64,000 nucleotides of DNA from Athripsodes cinereus. Taxonomy: Eukaryota; Arthropoda; Insecta; Trichoptera; Leptoceridae. The position numbers and the translations under genes were made by a program. The notes under the pieces are model-generated. The model saw nothing but the letters and a program-made list of their open reading frames with translations. It did no database searches and was not told the origin of the DNA. The stretch spans positions 16,929,290-16,993,289 of the forward strand of contig OX388316.1 in assembly GCA_947579605.1 (NCBI GenBank), given 5' to 3'. Below, piece by piece: positions 31,150 to 43,879 of this stretch (position 1 is its first letter; each line of letters begins with the position of its first letter).

Positions 31150-31616
31150 GCTGAATACTGAACACAGAAAGACACAAGCAGATCCACGACCCTAGACATC
31201 CCCTTTACAATCACCGGATGGCACCTCCAAGATTAGGATCGAGAAAAAGCTTCCTTAAGATCACAAATGACCTTACAACCTCGTTAGAAAAGCCTAGAGA
31301 GGAATTGTGGAGGCAGGAACTTGGCGACAATCCATGGATGATGCCATGTGAAAGCACAAACACCGTGCATAGTTTGAACTACCCCACGTGGAAGACACTG
31401 AACAGACTAAGAGTTGGGGTGACAAGGTGCAAAATTAACCAGCGGAAGTGGGGCTTTTTGGATGGAGAGGACGCCAGCTGCGACTGTGGGGAGGAGCAGA
31501 GTGACTCTCACCTATTGCAATGTCCGCTGATGCGGAATGCATGTAATGTGAGTGACCTGATGATGGCGAATGACAAGGCGATGTACGTCGCTACATATTG
31601 GAGTGGCAAGGTCTGA
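31150..31616 (+). pseudogene. LINE ORF2 C-terminal fragment
   Basis: An open plus-strand frame reads RLRVGVTRCKINQRKWGFLD and then CDCGEEQSDSHLLQCP, with a Cys/His knuckle (C-x-C, H..C). The N-terminal side includes HDPRHPLYNHRMAPPRLGSR. The R.GV.R....KWG..CDCG..Q...HLL.CP pattern is the C-terminus of many LINE reverse-transcriptase proteins. It ends about 20 bases before ACCCGAAAAGTAAAGTAAGT. Confidence 0.75.
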
Positions 31617-31649
31617 AGTCCGGACCCGAAAAGTAAAGTAAGTAAGCTG

Positions 31650-32695
31650 AATATTTAATGGTCGGTTTCAATAATCTATCTATCCATTTGCATCAGTTAA
31701 AATCTTTTGTTTAAAATATACTATAACAACATTGATAATTATGAAAAAATTAATTATTGGAACCAACCGTAAATAATTTATTGATATTTGAGAATTTAGT
31801 AGAAAGGAGATTCATTACTGTTAATCTGAATATGACGCCACGCTCTCTTAGATTTACCTACATAAAATAGATTTATTAACTATGCAATCACATCTTGATT
31901 AATCATCTCTAATAATTAGTTCATCAGCTACGCTGTAATTAGACACTTACATCACTATTCACTTATAAAATGTACCTATATTAACTTAAACCAAAGTTAG
32001 CTCAGACTATGTGAGAAACTTTAGTCAACTAATATTTTTTTAGCCCTAGTTTAATCACTTTTTTTCTATGATGCATCTAATCAATATTTCAAGGAAATAA
32101 ATAAAACTGTGAACAGGTAGGAGAAGTGTTGGTCGGATAGTGTAAATAAGATCGCTGGAAGAAAGTGGGTGTAGCAAGACTAGAACAGAAAGGTGTGGAT
32201 TCAACGATGTTGGAAGAAAATAGAACACATTTTAGGCAAGTATAAAGTTTGTACAATTTTAATCTCTGTTTATGGGTAAGGTATCACTAGACACGTCTAT
32301 ACTTGAAATAGACACGTCTAATACTTGAAATATCAGTTATACTTTATTTGTGAGTACAACTGACAAACAATAATATTCATAATCCACATATCGTACTATA
32401 TTCGGTACTCATATACCTAATCATTTATCAGTTATATAACTATTGTATAAATAACATTTCCTACATAAAGCTCATTTAACATCCGATCTCTATATGCATT
32501 GACAAATGAGACTTTCTTATTTTACAAAAGGTTTCTATATTATATTACACACTATTGCAATGTGTGGGTTTACTATTAGAATGTTTTATTATATTATGTT
32601 ATGATTGTGATCTAATACATGTTGCTAATTTAGTCCAATATTATTTAGTGTTGTGTGTCTATGTGATAATTCGTCCAAACAATGCAGACTTAATG
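31650..32695. other. No gene recognised; possible LINE scrap
   Basis: 32120-32235 on plus has weak resemblance to an RTE C-terminus (degenerate). The rest is AT-rich without recognisable features. Confidence 0.35.
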
Positions 32696-32699
32696 TACT

Positions 32700-32840
32700 A
32701 TTACTAAACCATCACGGCATATCCAACATGGTGCCTGTAATAAACATACAAGCTGTGTTCTCCGAGTCAACAAATAATTAAGATATTTAGGATGAGTGGC
32801 AAACCTCATCGCTGAATTTGTGATGTAAAATGTCTTTATT
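32700..32840 (-). repeat. Dispersed repeat family D copy
   Basis: ACCATCACGGCATATCCAAC, AACATACAAGCTGTGTTC, AGGATGAGTGGCAAACCTCATCG. Confidence 0.75.
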
Positions 32841-33003
32841 TATTATCATATTGTAATATAAAAGTTTGTCTTGATGAAAAAAGCTGAAAAAGCTACATAA
32901 TTGTATTTATAATAATTATTTATCGTATTTATTTTCAACATTAAAAAACAATGATGAATGTTAATTTTTAGTAATTTAAAATTTAATGAAATTAACATAA
33001 CCA

Positions 33004-33395
33004 GGTTAGTTGGAAGACATCGCATTCTAGCGACAAACTCGCCCTCTGTACATTGAATTGTATAACTGACGACCGGTGTGGCGCAGAGGCTAACGCACTT
33101 GCCTTTGAGTCACGAGGTCCCGGGTTCGATTCCCGGCCAGGGCAAAATGAAGAATGACCTTTTTCAAATTGTCCTGGGTCTGGGTGTTACATGTATATGT
33201 GTTCAGTGCATTGTATATATGTGTATCGTCGTGTTAGTACCCATAATACAAGACTCATATCTTAGTTTGGGACTAACTCGGTCTGTGTGAAATTGTCTAT
33301 ACATGTTAAAACATGTTGATATTTTTTTGATACTTTGTATTGATTTGAAATATTGTAACTTGTAACCAATGTACAGTGAAGAATAAAAAAATAAA
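33004..33395 (+). mobile_element. LINE 3' end split by a SINE
   Basis: 33004-33069 and 33305-33395 together reproduce the tail seen intact at 30556-30705 (AAGACATCGCATTCTAGCGA..GTATAACTGA, then TGATATTTTTTTGATACTTTG..AATGTACAGTGAAGAATA). The gap is filled by SINE family A. Confidence 0.85.
33070..33301 (+). repeat. tRNA-derived SINE, family A (nested)
   Basis: Full-length: GACCGGTGTGGCGCAGAGGC, CGGGTTCGATTCCCGG, TGTCCTGGGTCTGGGTGTTA, CTTAGTTTGGGACTAACTCG, GTGTGAAATTGTC. Inserted in a LINE tail. The tRNA-like head is not a functional tRNA gene. Confidence 0.92.
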
Positions 33396-36300
33396 TAGAT
33401 AAATAATAATGAAACATAGCAAATTCTATAAAACTATTAGATAAAATGCAAGGAAATAATATTACAGACACAATGCTGGTATTTTAGATCCGCATCTTTA
33501 GTCCTTAATTATTATCGATATATGGATTGCTTAACATATGCCAGCTTGACTGTGAATTTGTATGTGACCATGAATGATTATAGTATGAAGACTTTTCTTA
33601 ACGACGTGATATCATGAACCCAGGTACATAATTTTATAATATGACATGCAAATCAAGTTATTATTACAATAACTATTAAAAAATTGCACGTAATTATTAT
33701 TATTTATGCAAACAAAATAGCAACTATAGGTCAGTGGGTTTATTGTTCTATGATTATTAGCGTTTCAAATTAATTACGCAGAAAAAATGTTACCAAATGT
33801 TAATCAAAATTCAGTATATCGACTTATATATGTGTTTATGTTTGTATGCTAATAACGGCCAAGTTGTGTTGAAGTAATTTATAGAATAACTATAGTGTAG
33901 ATATAAAATATTTTATATTATACCTATTATAAAATATAATATAATAAATTCAATTTTCTATATATCTGCTTTCACGCATTCATAAAATGAAAAAAATATA
34001 TTCCTGCCTTAGAAAAATTGTTTGAGCCATTAATTTTTTACTTTATAGACACACAGAGAGTTACATAACAAATGTACACGAAAATAAAGAGATGAAAAAA
34101 GCATCGTACTTGCAATGAGAATTAAGGACTGGAGATCGAGATATCACATCATAAGTGTGGATAGATCACGCTTGAGATGAAGAATTCATGAATTTGTCGG
34201 TAAAAACTGAACGTAATAATTGGATAACATGGAAAGAAATAAAGAATGCCTGAAATAGGCTGAGAAGGAGAAGACCTTTTTTTGATTTTGTACTTGTGAG
34301 GCATACGCTTATTTCCCTATGCTGAGAGCCGATATAATAAATACTTTCGATTCCATTGGAATCTCTCTGTCTCTAAATGTATTTGCCTTTAGGCCATAAG
34401 TTTATAATTATGACAAGTTTTTTTAATACTTTTCAATGCAAATTTCTTTATTGTTGGTTGTTCGTTTTGAGAAAATTTATCATCAATCGTACCTAATTAC
34501 TGCAGGGAACATGAACATTGAAAATTCACGTATGTTGAGTATGTTTTATGTTGACTGTAATCTCTCTTATAAATTACGCTGTACTAATACTAGGAGTGAA
34601 TGTATTAGAATGTTTGATGATTTCCCTACAGTAGTATGTTAGTACTAGGTATTTACATCTCAGCTTGCGTAAATGACATTATATTGCATAATCATCATCA
34701 TTGCTCTCATCATCGTGGTGAATTATTATTTAGCAAATTGTTTTCCGTGTTGTTGCCTTGTATTGTACAATCCAATAAATATTTTAGGCTGTTTAATTAA
34801 TATGTGTGTAAGCCTTCTATGGACACCTTAAATCAACAAAGAAGAAAATTATGTATATCTAACTATACCCTCACGCCGTGTTCCAGATAGCGTAGTCAAA
34901 GAGAACTGAATGCCACATTGCTATATTCTTATATACATTTTTTCACTTTCCCCACATTAAAGCAATATGAAAAATAATACCCTACGCAAGAAGAAAGTAA
35001 TACCCCGTAAAAAAGTATCATTCTTTGAGATGTTTCTTCTATACATTCACAAGTAAATGTTACTTTTACTGTATCAAAAATGTTCACAACGAACAATTCT
35101 AACCTTCAAACAATTCCTTACTTTCTCATTTTCATACATGATTTTTTTTAACGAAGTAAAGTAAACATATAATAGACCCTTTAGATAATAAAATATCTTA
35201 TTCATTTACAAAAGTATTACAGTTTTAGCGACACAATGTCAAGATTTTAACATGAAAAATGAGCTATCACTCTCTATGTTTTGTCAAAATTATTATCCTC
35301 AACATTTTTTGCCATTTCCCTGATAGATTCATACTGGTGATTCATATTGATGCTATTGCCATTAATTTTGTTTTATTTTTGTCAGTTTGATGATCATTTC
35401 CTGAGCAAAGCTGGGATTAAAGCTTAAGTAATAATATCATCCACATTTCCATACATAATTATAAAATTATTTACCTGCAATCTTCATACACATACTATTA
35501 TCATAATGCCCGAGGATAATAAATACATACTTCATATCAACTCGTCCACTTTTATCATCATAAAATTATATTCCCACAGTTACAATGTAATACCTAATTA
35601 TTATTGCAAAATCAATATCACTCTTCTTGATATTAATTATGTATGTATACGAAATAAAATTGGTGCAACTGTATCTTGTATCCTGTGTTAAATAATATGA
35701 ATAATGTTACTGTAGAAAGTCATTATGTTAGGTTTCTTTCCACATTCATACAAACATTAAGCAATAGTAATGTAATACTACTTGTATTTTTAAAGTTATA
35801 CGTCTGCGGTGTTTTCTCTGGGCAAAAAAATGAAACCATAAAGTTTTTACATGCAAATATTACATATTCAATAAACGCAATATATTAGAAAAACAGGATG
35901 TGTCTATTATGAAAGAAACAATCGAATTCACTCAATAATATATTAGTATTTAAAATGGTTGGTTTCTAAAACTGGGTTAAAATATTTTTAAGTTTTTGCA
36001 ACGAACGCTCATTCGATTGATTTTACTGTCATAATATTGTTATGTAATGTATATCAATGTATTATCAAATTAATATACATTGTTAAAATCGATAAAATTA
36101 ACATAACGTTTTATAACTTCTGATTATTTTATACTAGCTTTTAAAACCCGGCATCGCTCGGGTTTAAAAACAGATATTCATCCAAATACGTGAGTTAAAA
36201 CTACACAATCTTATTTAAAAAAATGAACTTAAGATCTATTTAGCACCAAATTAGGTACATGTCATAATAATAATCAGCTCTATGCGTGCCAAAATCATAT

Positions 36301-36595
36301 ATACAATACATACAGTTTGTCAAAAATGAGTTGACAAATAATCGAGAGCGCTGTTATCTTTCACATGGTAGCCCTATTCAAACATTGATTGTGTAAAAAC
36401 GAAACTTTGTAAGAGAAACTACTTTCACATAACATTCATCGCTTTCAATTCTCACTCTTCATCAGTCTCTTTCCGTGCATACATTTAGTTGCTGACTCTT
36501 TTTATTATTCACTCTTTTAGTTCCAGACAAAAAAATCCTATAGCTAATAATAATAAGCTAGGACCTCTCTAAGTAAATGGACTTCTTACATACAT
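33396..36595. other. No gene recognised; one LINE fragment
   Basis: 34862-34965 is a decayed RTE-like 3' end on the minus strand (CCCTCACGCCGTGTTCCAG). The rest is AT-rich. 36137-36172 (ACTAGCTTTTAAAACCCGGC) resembles another short insect repeat terminus. Confidence 0.4.
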
Positions 36596-36599
36596 ACAT

Positions 36600-39500
36600 G
36601 CATATATACCATCACGCCGCTTCCCTCTCGGGGTAGGCAAAAAGGATCGAGCGCCTTTTCCTTCTATCCTTGCATACATCTTTCGCTTCCGTCACTGTCA
36701 TACAATTCCTCATGCATGCTCTCCTGTTCAATGTGCTCAACACGTGACCGTCCTGTAGGATTTGATTTAAATGATCTTGCCATTTGATCCTCGGACGTCC
36801 ACGTCTCCGAGCACCATTGCTCTCAGCCAAATATATCTTCTTGGTCATTCTGTCCTCATTCATTCTTGCCACATTCCCAAACCATTGTAACTTATTTACA
36901 TTCATCCCTGTAACCACGCCAACTTTCGTTCCACATTCCTTTCGTATATCACTGTTACATCGTATATCTCTTAGACTTTTACCACACATCCTTCTCAATG
37001 ATCTCATTTCTACCACTTTCATCCTTCTCTAAACATGTCCACGTCTCACTTGCATACATGAGTGTTGGCACTAAGATAACAGAGAGCACCAACCTTTCAG
37101 CTGTGGTAGATATACTAGATACTTTCCACCACGATCCTCGGAAGATGCTTACAGTATATTTTATGATAAAATTGAAAATTATGCCAATGTTTTAGGGGAA
37201 AAAGATGTATTAATTGTAGGTGACTTCAATTTTCATTCATCTCGCTCTTCTAAGAGTGAAAATTCATATTTTGTAAATAGATTTAAGCTCAATCAATATA
37301 ATTTTATTTTAAATGATAAACAACGTATGTTGGACATGGTTTACTCTAATGCTCAACCTTCTCGGATTTCTGTCAACAGGCATGACGTGCCTTTAGTGCC
37401 TGAGGACCCAGCACACCCTACTTTGATTATTAATTTATGCTTAAATAATTGTCATAACGCAATCCTGAATGATGAAATATCTGCCGATGTTGATAGAAGT
37501 CCGAGGTGGAATTTTAATTATAAATGTATGCATTTGTTTAATAACTTTTTGGCTGATGCTTGTTGGTCGGATGTTTTCTCTGCTAAAGATGTAAATACTG
37601 CACTTGATCTTTTATATGCAAAATTGTATGATATTTTTGATAATTGTTTTAAAGTAAATAATCAAACTAATCGCGGAAAATATCCAATTTGGTTCAACGG
37701 TGCTCTGAAAAGAACGATTGAACGGAAGCATTTAATGCATAAATTATGGAAATCCAATGGCTCACCACAAGCTTATGACAAGTTTAAGGAGCTTCGTTCA
37801 TTGGTAAAAAAGATGATTAATGATGCTCATAATAAGTTCGTTGATGAAGCAGAAAAAAATATTGCTAATGAACCCAAAAAATTTTGGAATTTCATAAAGA
37901 GTAAATCAAAAAGTGATTTTGAACCTTTGAGTTATACATTGAATGATGTTTCTTTTATGGGGGGAGAGAATATAGCGGGTGCCTTCGCGAGTTTCTTCTC
38001 TTCTGTGTATCGTGACGATGTTCCAGTTTTAAATGTAGATGACGCGTCATCGTCCTCAGTAGCAAATCAGCACTTAAATATAACAAGTTTTACTCTGTCT
38101 GATGTAACTGATGCATTCTCTAGGTTAAAGCCTAAATATGCGGCTGGCCCTGACGAGATACCTCCATTTGTGATCAAGGGTGGTCAATTTTATTTGTGCG
38201 AAGTGCTACTATTTATTTTTAATTTATCAATCAGTAGTGGTATATTCCCTGAAAAGTGGAAAACCACAAGAGTTAAACCCATTTATAAAAAAGGTGATAG
38301 ATCTAACATTGAAAATTATAGACCTGTGGCAATTCTTTCGGCTCCAGCAAAATTATTTGAAATGATGTTACATAAAATAATTTATTTTAATTGTAATTCT
38401 TATTTGGTCGACGAACAGCATGGTTTCCGTAAGGGTAAATCGACGACAACTAATCAGTTATGCTTTGTTAGTTATATCAGCCAGAGCTTGGATGATTCAC
38501 AGCAAGTGGATGTCATTTATACGGATTTTGAAAAAGCCTTTGACAGGGTGGATCACGATGTACTGTTGATGAAATTGGGCACATTTGGTTTTTCAGGTGG
38601 ATTATTGAAGTGGTTTGCGTCTTATTTTCAGAATCGTAAACAATTTGTGTCATATAATAGAAGTAGATCTTCGGAGTATTTTGCGAAATCTGGTGTACCT
38701 CAGGGATCAAATCTGGGACCACTGTTATTTACACTTTTTATAAATGACATTGGCCAGTTTATTGATCATTCTAAATATTTAATGTTTGCCGATGACCTGA
38801 AACTATTCAGATGCATTGCTGATGTTGATGATGCACATTTGCTGCAGAAGGATGTTGATTCGATAATGCAGTGGTCAAATACAAATAAACTGGGTTTTAG
38901 TATTAAAAAGTGCAACGCAATGTCGTATACGAGAAATCACAACAAGGTTATTTTCAATTATCATATGGCTGGTAGTATACTACTCAGAATACAGGAGACA
39001 AAAGACCTTGGGGTGACATATACTACAGATTTGAATTTTTCTGTACATATCAACAATATAACTGAGAAAGCATTTAGAACATTAGGATTTGTGTTACGAA
39101 ATTCGAAGTACTTTCAAAATGAATCTACTTTGAGAACATTGTACGATTCCATGGTTAGGAGTATTCTCGAGTCAAATTCAATTGTGTGGAATCCGCACGA
39201 AGGCAGATATACTCTAATGCTTGAAAAGGTTCAAAAGAAATTTTTAAGACATCTGTATTACCGAACGTATGGATGTTACCCATTTCTCTATCCTTCATTG
39301 TTTGTCGCTGGATGTTTGAGTTATGATACACTTGAGAGGAGAAGAACATTTTTCTTACTAAAACATTTTTTTAAATTGTTGAATGGAATAATTCATAATC
39401 CAATGATTTTGACAGAGCTGTCATTTTACGTACCACACTCCTACAATAGATCGCGGGGGCATTTGTTGTTCTATCCTACCCATGGAAGAACGAATTTGGC

Positions 39501-39749
39501 GATGAATTCTCCGGCCAACAGAGCAATGGTATTTTTTAATTTGTTGGCTCAGAACTGTGACATATTTTCTCTGTCCTACAGAGAGTTCGTTGCCTTAATT
39601 GAGGCAACGAGCATTCTGTGGTGATCTTTTGTTTGCTTATTTGTTTTTGTTTTAAATATTATGAATATTGTGTTGCTATGTATAAATTGTATCTCTTTGC
39701 ACATCGCATTGGCCTAAAGCTGTAATGATGTGCAAAGGAAATTTAAAGA

Positions 39750-39781
<32 letters not shown>

Positions 39782-40015
39782 TGTTTCTATTTGCAATTAT
39801 TGGTCGGATTGCATCATTAACCTTATTGCCAGCAACTTTTCTCCTTTCAATCGCTTTCACACTTCCCATCTCTCGTGAACAAACTATCCAAGTACACACA
39901 TTCGTCAACTTGCTCTAACACTTCGTTGTCAATCATTACCTGGCATACGGTTCTCTCACTTCCTCTTTCAAAGACCATGACTTTGGACTTCTTTTACATG
40001 ATAAAATCATTTAAA
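36600..40015 (-). pseudogene. RTE-like LINE ORF2, interrupted by a jockey insertion
   Basis: Minus-strand pieces: 40010-39783 encodes KSKVMVFERGSERTVCQVMI, VDECVYLDSLFTRDGKCESD (a stop and frameshift follow) and GNKVNDAIRPIIANRNI. 37108-36612 resumes with the AERLVLSVILVPTLMYASET region, then MKVVEMRSLRRMCGKSLRD, LQWFGNVARMNEDRMTKKIY and GRPRIKWQDHLNQIL. Both parts are consecutive regions of one RTE-like protein, so the jockey element at 37112-39780 landed inside it. The 3' tail ends TATGCATGTATGTATG near 36595. Confidence 0.85.
37112..39780 (+). mobile_element. 5'-truncated jockey-type LINE with intact reverse transcriptase
   Basis: One frame is open from about 37115 to the TGA at 39624 (765 codons from the first internal ATG at 37327). 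The 5' part is the end of the apurinic endonuclease domain (VLIVGDFNFHSS at about 37207). The reverse transcriptase motifs are complete: KPIYKKGDRSNIENYRPVA, DEQHGFRKGKST, YTDFEKAFDRVDHDVLL, SGVPQGSNLGPLLF and the catalytic YLMFADDLKLF (FADD near 38785). The C-terminus has LEKVQKKFLRHLYYR. The 3' UTR (ATCGCATTGGCCTAAAGCTG) ends in (AAT)n. Lack of stops over 2.5 kb suggests recent insertion. It has lost ORF1 and most of the endonuclease, so it cannot act alone. It sits inside an older RTE-like LINE. Confidence 0.92.
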
Positions 40016-40249
40016 AAATACTTAGCATTTTCACCTTCAGAGGCATATACTTGTTAAATGGCTGCATAATGATAGATATCATCTAGCTAAGGATATCCTC
40101 ATAATTACACATCCATAAAAATATGCTGTTAATTGTAATATTTTACATAAAGGGAAAATAAAACAGACTCGGAATTATAATATAAAACTATTTAATAAAA
40201 ACGGTAAAATAAATATAAGAAATATGTAGGTACAGTGTAAAACAAAAGC

Positions 40250-40391
40250 ACTTTTTGGCGAATGGAGCAGATATCAAAAACATCCAACTCTTTTTGTGGA
40301 CGGCCTTTCCTATGTTTATCTGGCATTGTAAATTTGCTTCAGTTTGTATTTTTTTCTTTTATAAGTCTTCTTATAGAACTCACAGATAATC
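40250..40391 (-). pseudogene. Transposase-derived N-terminal exon with in-frame stop
   Basis: From an acceptor-like CTTTCTTTCAG (minus) the frame reads GLSVSSIRRLIKEKNTN, then TGA, then SKFTMPDKHRKGRPQKELD and FDICSIRQKVLLFYTV. This matches the pattern of the N-terminal helix-turn-helix and linker of a common insect DDE-transposase-like family (G(V)S..TI..I.KE....KF.TP.KHR, then DDFD.C.IR....FYT). The frame ends soon after, so it is a remnant. No neighbouring catalytic domain is visible. Confidence 0.5.
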
Positions 40392-40399
40392 CTGAAAGA

Positions 40400-42390
40400 A
40401 AAGAACATTGAAATTCATCAGCAAAACAATCATTTAACTTCCTAGAAACACGGGATTGTCATATAAGTGAGTCATCTAGACATTCCATACACAATAATTT
40501 AATAATGCATTATTATTAAGCATTTGAGACATTCACTTAAGCTTTTTATTTAGCTTATTCTAATATTTGGTAAAATAATTTATCACTTTAAGTAAATTCA
40601 TTACATTAAATATGTTTTAAGAAGGCACAGAATTGAATAGTAATCTTGTAATAGAAATACAATTAAGTGTCGTCAAACATTAAAAAAAAACAAATTGAAT
40701 TTAGTCAAATCTAGTCTAATGAACATTTAAATGGTTAAATTAATCATGAAAATACCATATAAAGTACTATCAAGACAGTGCTTACAAGTCAAATCAGATG
40801 TTGTTTGGAAAACATTGTTAATGTACCAGGGCAGTTTTTTTAGCTTCCAACTCCGTAAAGCACTGGGAATATTTCTTGAAAACATTTTTTTAGATCCACT
40901 ATGTATTATTTTATTCAGTTTTATATTTTTAAAGTCTTTTAAAATCAAAACAAAGTCACAAAATTTACCGGATTACCAAACGCCATACGATTGACAGAAA
41001 TGACAGATCGAACCATAGAGTATAATAATATTATATTAAAAGATCGAACAGTGTTGCCAGTATAAATAATTTGTGTTTTATAGATACCTGTTGCATTGTA
41101 AAAAGGGAATCGTGAGAAAATATTGTAAAAGCATTCACATTACTTCACATTGGATGATCATCCAGAGCGTCAGGGTCAAACCTGTTCATCGAAAGTGAAC
41201 ACGTCTGTTCACTTTTGTTCATCCTATGCTCTCACTGCCATGTCAACACTCTCAGTCATGTTGTATGTATTTTGACATATTTTCGTACAAAAATATATTT
41301 AAATAAATTAAAAAAATGAAAAAAAGCCCTTAAAACAAATTAATATAGTTCTCGACTGCATAATCATTTTGTACATGATTCTGACGTTCTATACAAATTC
41401 ATAGAGAATAAAACAAAAAATAAGATAAAACTTGTGAAAAGTCCGTTCATCGAAATTATGACGGGCTGTAATCGCTTTTATCCGTCATTGATGAAACACC
41501 CGTTCACATCTTTTCATCTTGGAGGATCATCCGGAGTGATCACTGAAAGTGAACAAATGTAAACGACCCTTTAGAAAACCTTTTTAATAAATAAATAAAA
41601 ACGATATTTATTCCTATACCATTTCGAAAATTTAGCGATGGAGGGGGGTAGAAATTGTAGTATGAAACAGAATTGTGAACAGTATGATTTATATCATGTT
41701 GGAGTAAAAATTATATTTTTCCCATGTGTAAGCTGTCCGCTGTGCGGTATTTTCTTGGCAAAATGCAGGTAATTTTGGTCACACAATCTGGCAACCCTGA
41801 TTTTGACACTTAGTATCTCTATGCTTATTATGACAGTTTTGAAGTGTTTACGTTTAGTGTTAGAAATTCTATAATTATTTTGAATTTAGAATACTTTCAT
41901 GAAATTTAAAATTACTGCAAACCATACAATAATAATTTTATTATACGAAAGTACAAATCGCGGACATTATTCTTTATTTGAAATGTAATTATATTCCTAA
42001 AAAATAGATGTACCTAACGCAAATAATGCTTTAGAGCCACAAATTTCTTTTCAGAGTGAGTCATAAAACAGAATTATAAAGTTGGTATGCAATTCTAACA
42101 ATTATCTTTATCAATAGACAGTATCTTAATATCTAAATTTTGAAAATCTTATGTTTTTAGATGCATGTTTTGAATAAATGAAATACTTCTAATGAAACAG
42201 ATTGATGCAAGCATAATATTGAAATGATATCCTTTACAAAAGTGCCTAACTACCATTATGTTAAATGCAAGTTTTAGAAATGTTATCTATGGCTTGGTAT
42301 AGTTATATTATATGATGACATTATATTATGAGATAATTAAGAATGATGCATCTCACACCCTTTTCTGTGATTGTTATAACAGATAACTTT
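40400..42390. other. No gene recognised
   Basis: AT-rich. 41150-41590 contains repeated short words (GTTCATCGAAAGTGAACA, GGATGATCATCCAGAG and GAGGATCATCCGGAG), possibly the ends of an old DNA transposon, but no clean termini were found. Open frames at 40727-40994 on both strands have no family resemblance. Confidence 0.4.
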
Positions 42391-42394
42391 ATTT

Positions 42395-43765
42395 AGAAAT
42401 TAAAAGAAACTCAGAATATCCTTCAATAAAATAAGAACACATATCAATAGTATTGTTGTAGATATGAGTTTTTTTATTTTATTTTGATGTTTACCTTACT
42501 TTGACAAAAGAACATTGAAGCATCATTGAATTAGTTCTGTGTTTTTGATATTATTGGTAACCATATTTTGAAATAAAAAGAAACTGAATATCAACAATAA
42601 AATAAGAACACATATTAATAGCATGGTCGTAGATATATGAGATTTTTAGTGATTTTCAAGTTTACCAAACATCGACAAAAGATCGTTGATACATCATCAT
42701 TTATAAATTAAATCTTTATAAAAGTATACATATTAAATGTTTTCAGCTCGCCTACTGGATGAGACATATCGTACAGAGGACATAGAAAACACAAAACAAA
42801 CAAACAAATGAACTTAAGTACCAACCAAAATATTAATGTATTGGATTCTATGTCATTCATGTCGGCCATTATGAAATTAGCTCAAGATGTCAAAAATATG
42901 CAATTTTAACTTGCATAATTCAGGAGTTTTTATCATAATCAAACACAATAATTTATAACCAAAATAATCCCCAAATGTTTAGTTTCAGTATTGATGTATT
43001 TCTCGTTACATCCATTGTGAAATTAATTCAGTACACTGAAAAATGTTCGACCATGAATATTGCTACTTACAAAAACTTTCATAGATTTTTCCATACAAAT
43101 TTTATTATTATAATTATAATAATCAATACATAAGATATTTTAAATGTTTTTGGCCTTGAACTTTAGAAATAAGAAGAAACTCAGAATATCCTACAATAAA
43201 ATAAGTACACATATTGTCGATTGTTGTAGATAATATGAGATTTTTGTGATTTTACAAAACATCGACAAAAGATTGTTAATACATCATGATTTATAAATTA
43301 AATCTTTATAAAAGAATACTTATTAAATGTTTTCATCTCGCATACTGGATGACACATATCGTACAGAGGACATAAAAGTCAAAAAACAAACAAACTAATG
43401 AACTGATGTACCAACCAAAATATTAATGTATTGGATTCTATGTCATTCATGTCGGCCATTATGAAATTAGCCCAAGATGTCAAAAATATGCAATTTTAAC
43501 TCGCATAATTCAGAAGTTTTTATCATAACCAAACACAATAATTTATAATCAAAATAATCCTTAAATGTTTATTTTCAGTACTGATGTATTTCTCATTACA
43601 TCCATTGTGAAATTAATTCAATACACTGAAAAATGTTCGACCATGAATATTGCTACTTACAAAAACTTTCAGAGATTTTCATACATTTGGCTGCCAATTT
43701 TGTGACATAAATTGTAATATCTTTATCAATATATAAGGTATTTAAAATGTTTTTGGCCTTGAACG
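42395..43765. repeat. ~590-bp tandem repeat, about 2.3 copies
   Basis: TATTAAATGTTTTCA(G/T)CTCGC occurs at 42731 and 43321 (590 bases). The two full units (42571-43160 and 43161-43765) share GTCATTCATGTCGGCCATTA, GTTCGACCATGAATATTGCT and TTTTGGCCTTGAAC. A partial third unit lies at 42395-42570. No coding frame. The array ends near CTTGAACGTGCCCAGGAGATGAG. Confidence 0.9.
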
Positions 43766-43845
43766 TGCCCAGGAGATGAGACCTCGTATAGAGTGTATTA
43801 TTTTACTTCTGTCTTTCTTTATTTCAGAGTCCATTGAGGACATAC

Positions 43846-43872
43846 GTACATACATACATACATACATACATA
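43846..43872. repeat. (CATA)n microsatellite
   Basis: About seven tandem CATA units. Confidence 0.9.
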
Positions 43873-43879
43873 CGAACGC

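Noticed and set aside
33070..33145. tRNA-like sequences with A and B boxes (also at 5440, 46490, 1294, 50472)
   Set aside because: They are heads of SINEs: multiple copies with identical non-tRNA bodies and tails, and the cloverleaf arms do not pair as a functional tRNA.
41150..41590. Possible DNA transposon with GGATGATCATCC words at both ends
   Set aside because: The words are similar but not cleanly inverted and no target duplication could be fixed, so it is left as unassigned.
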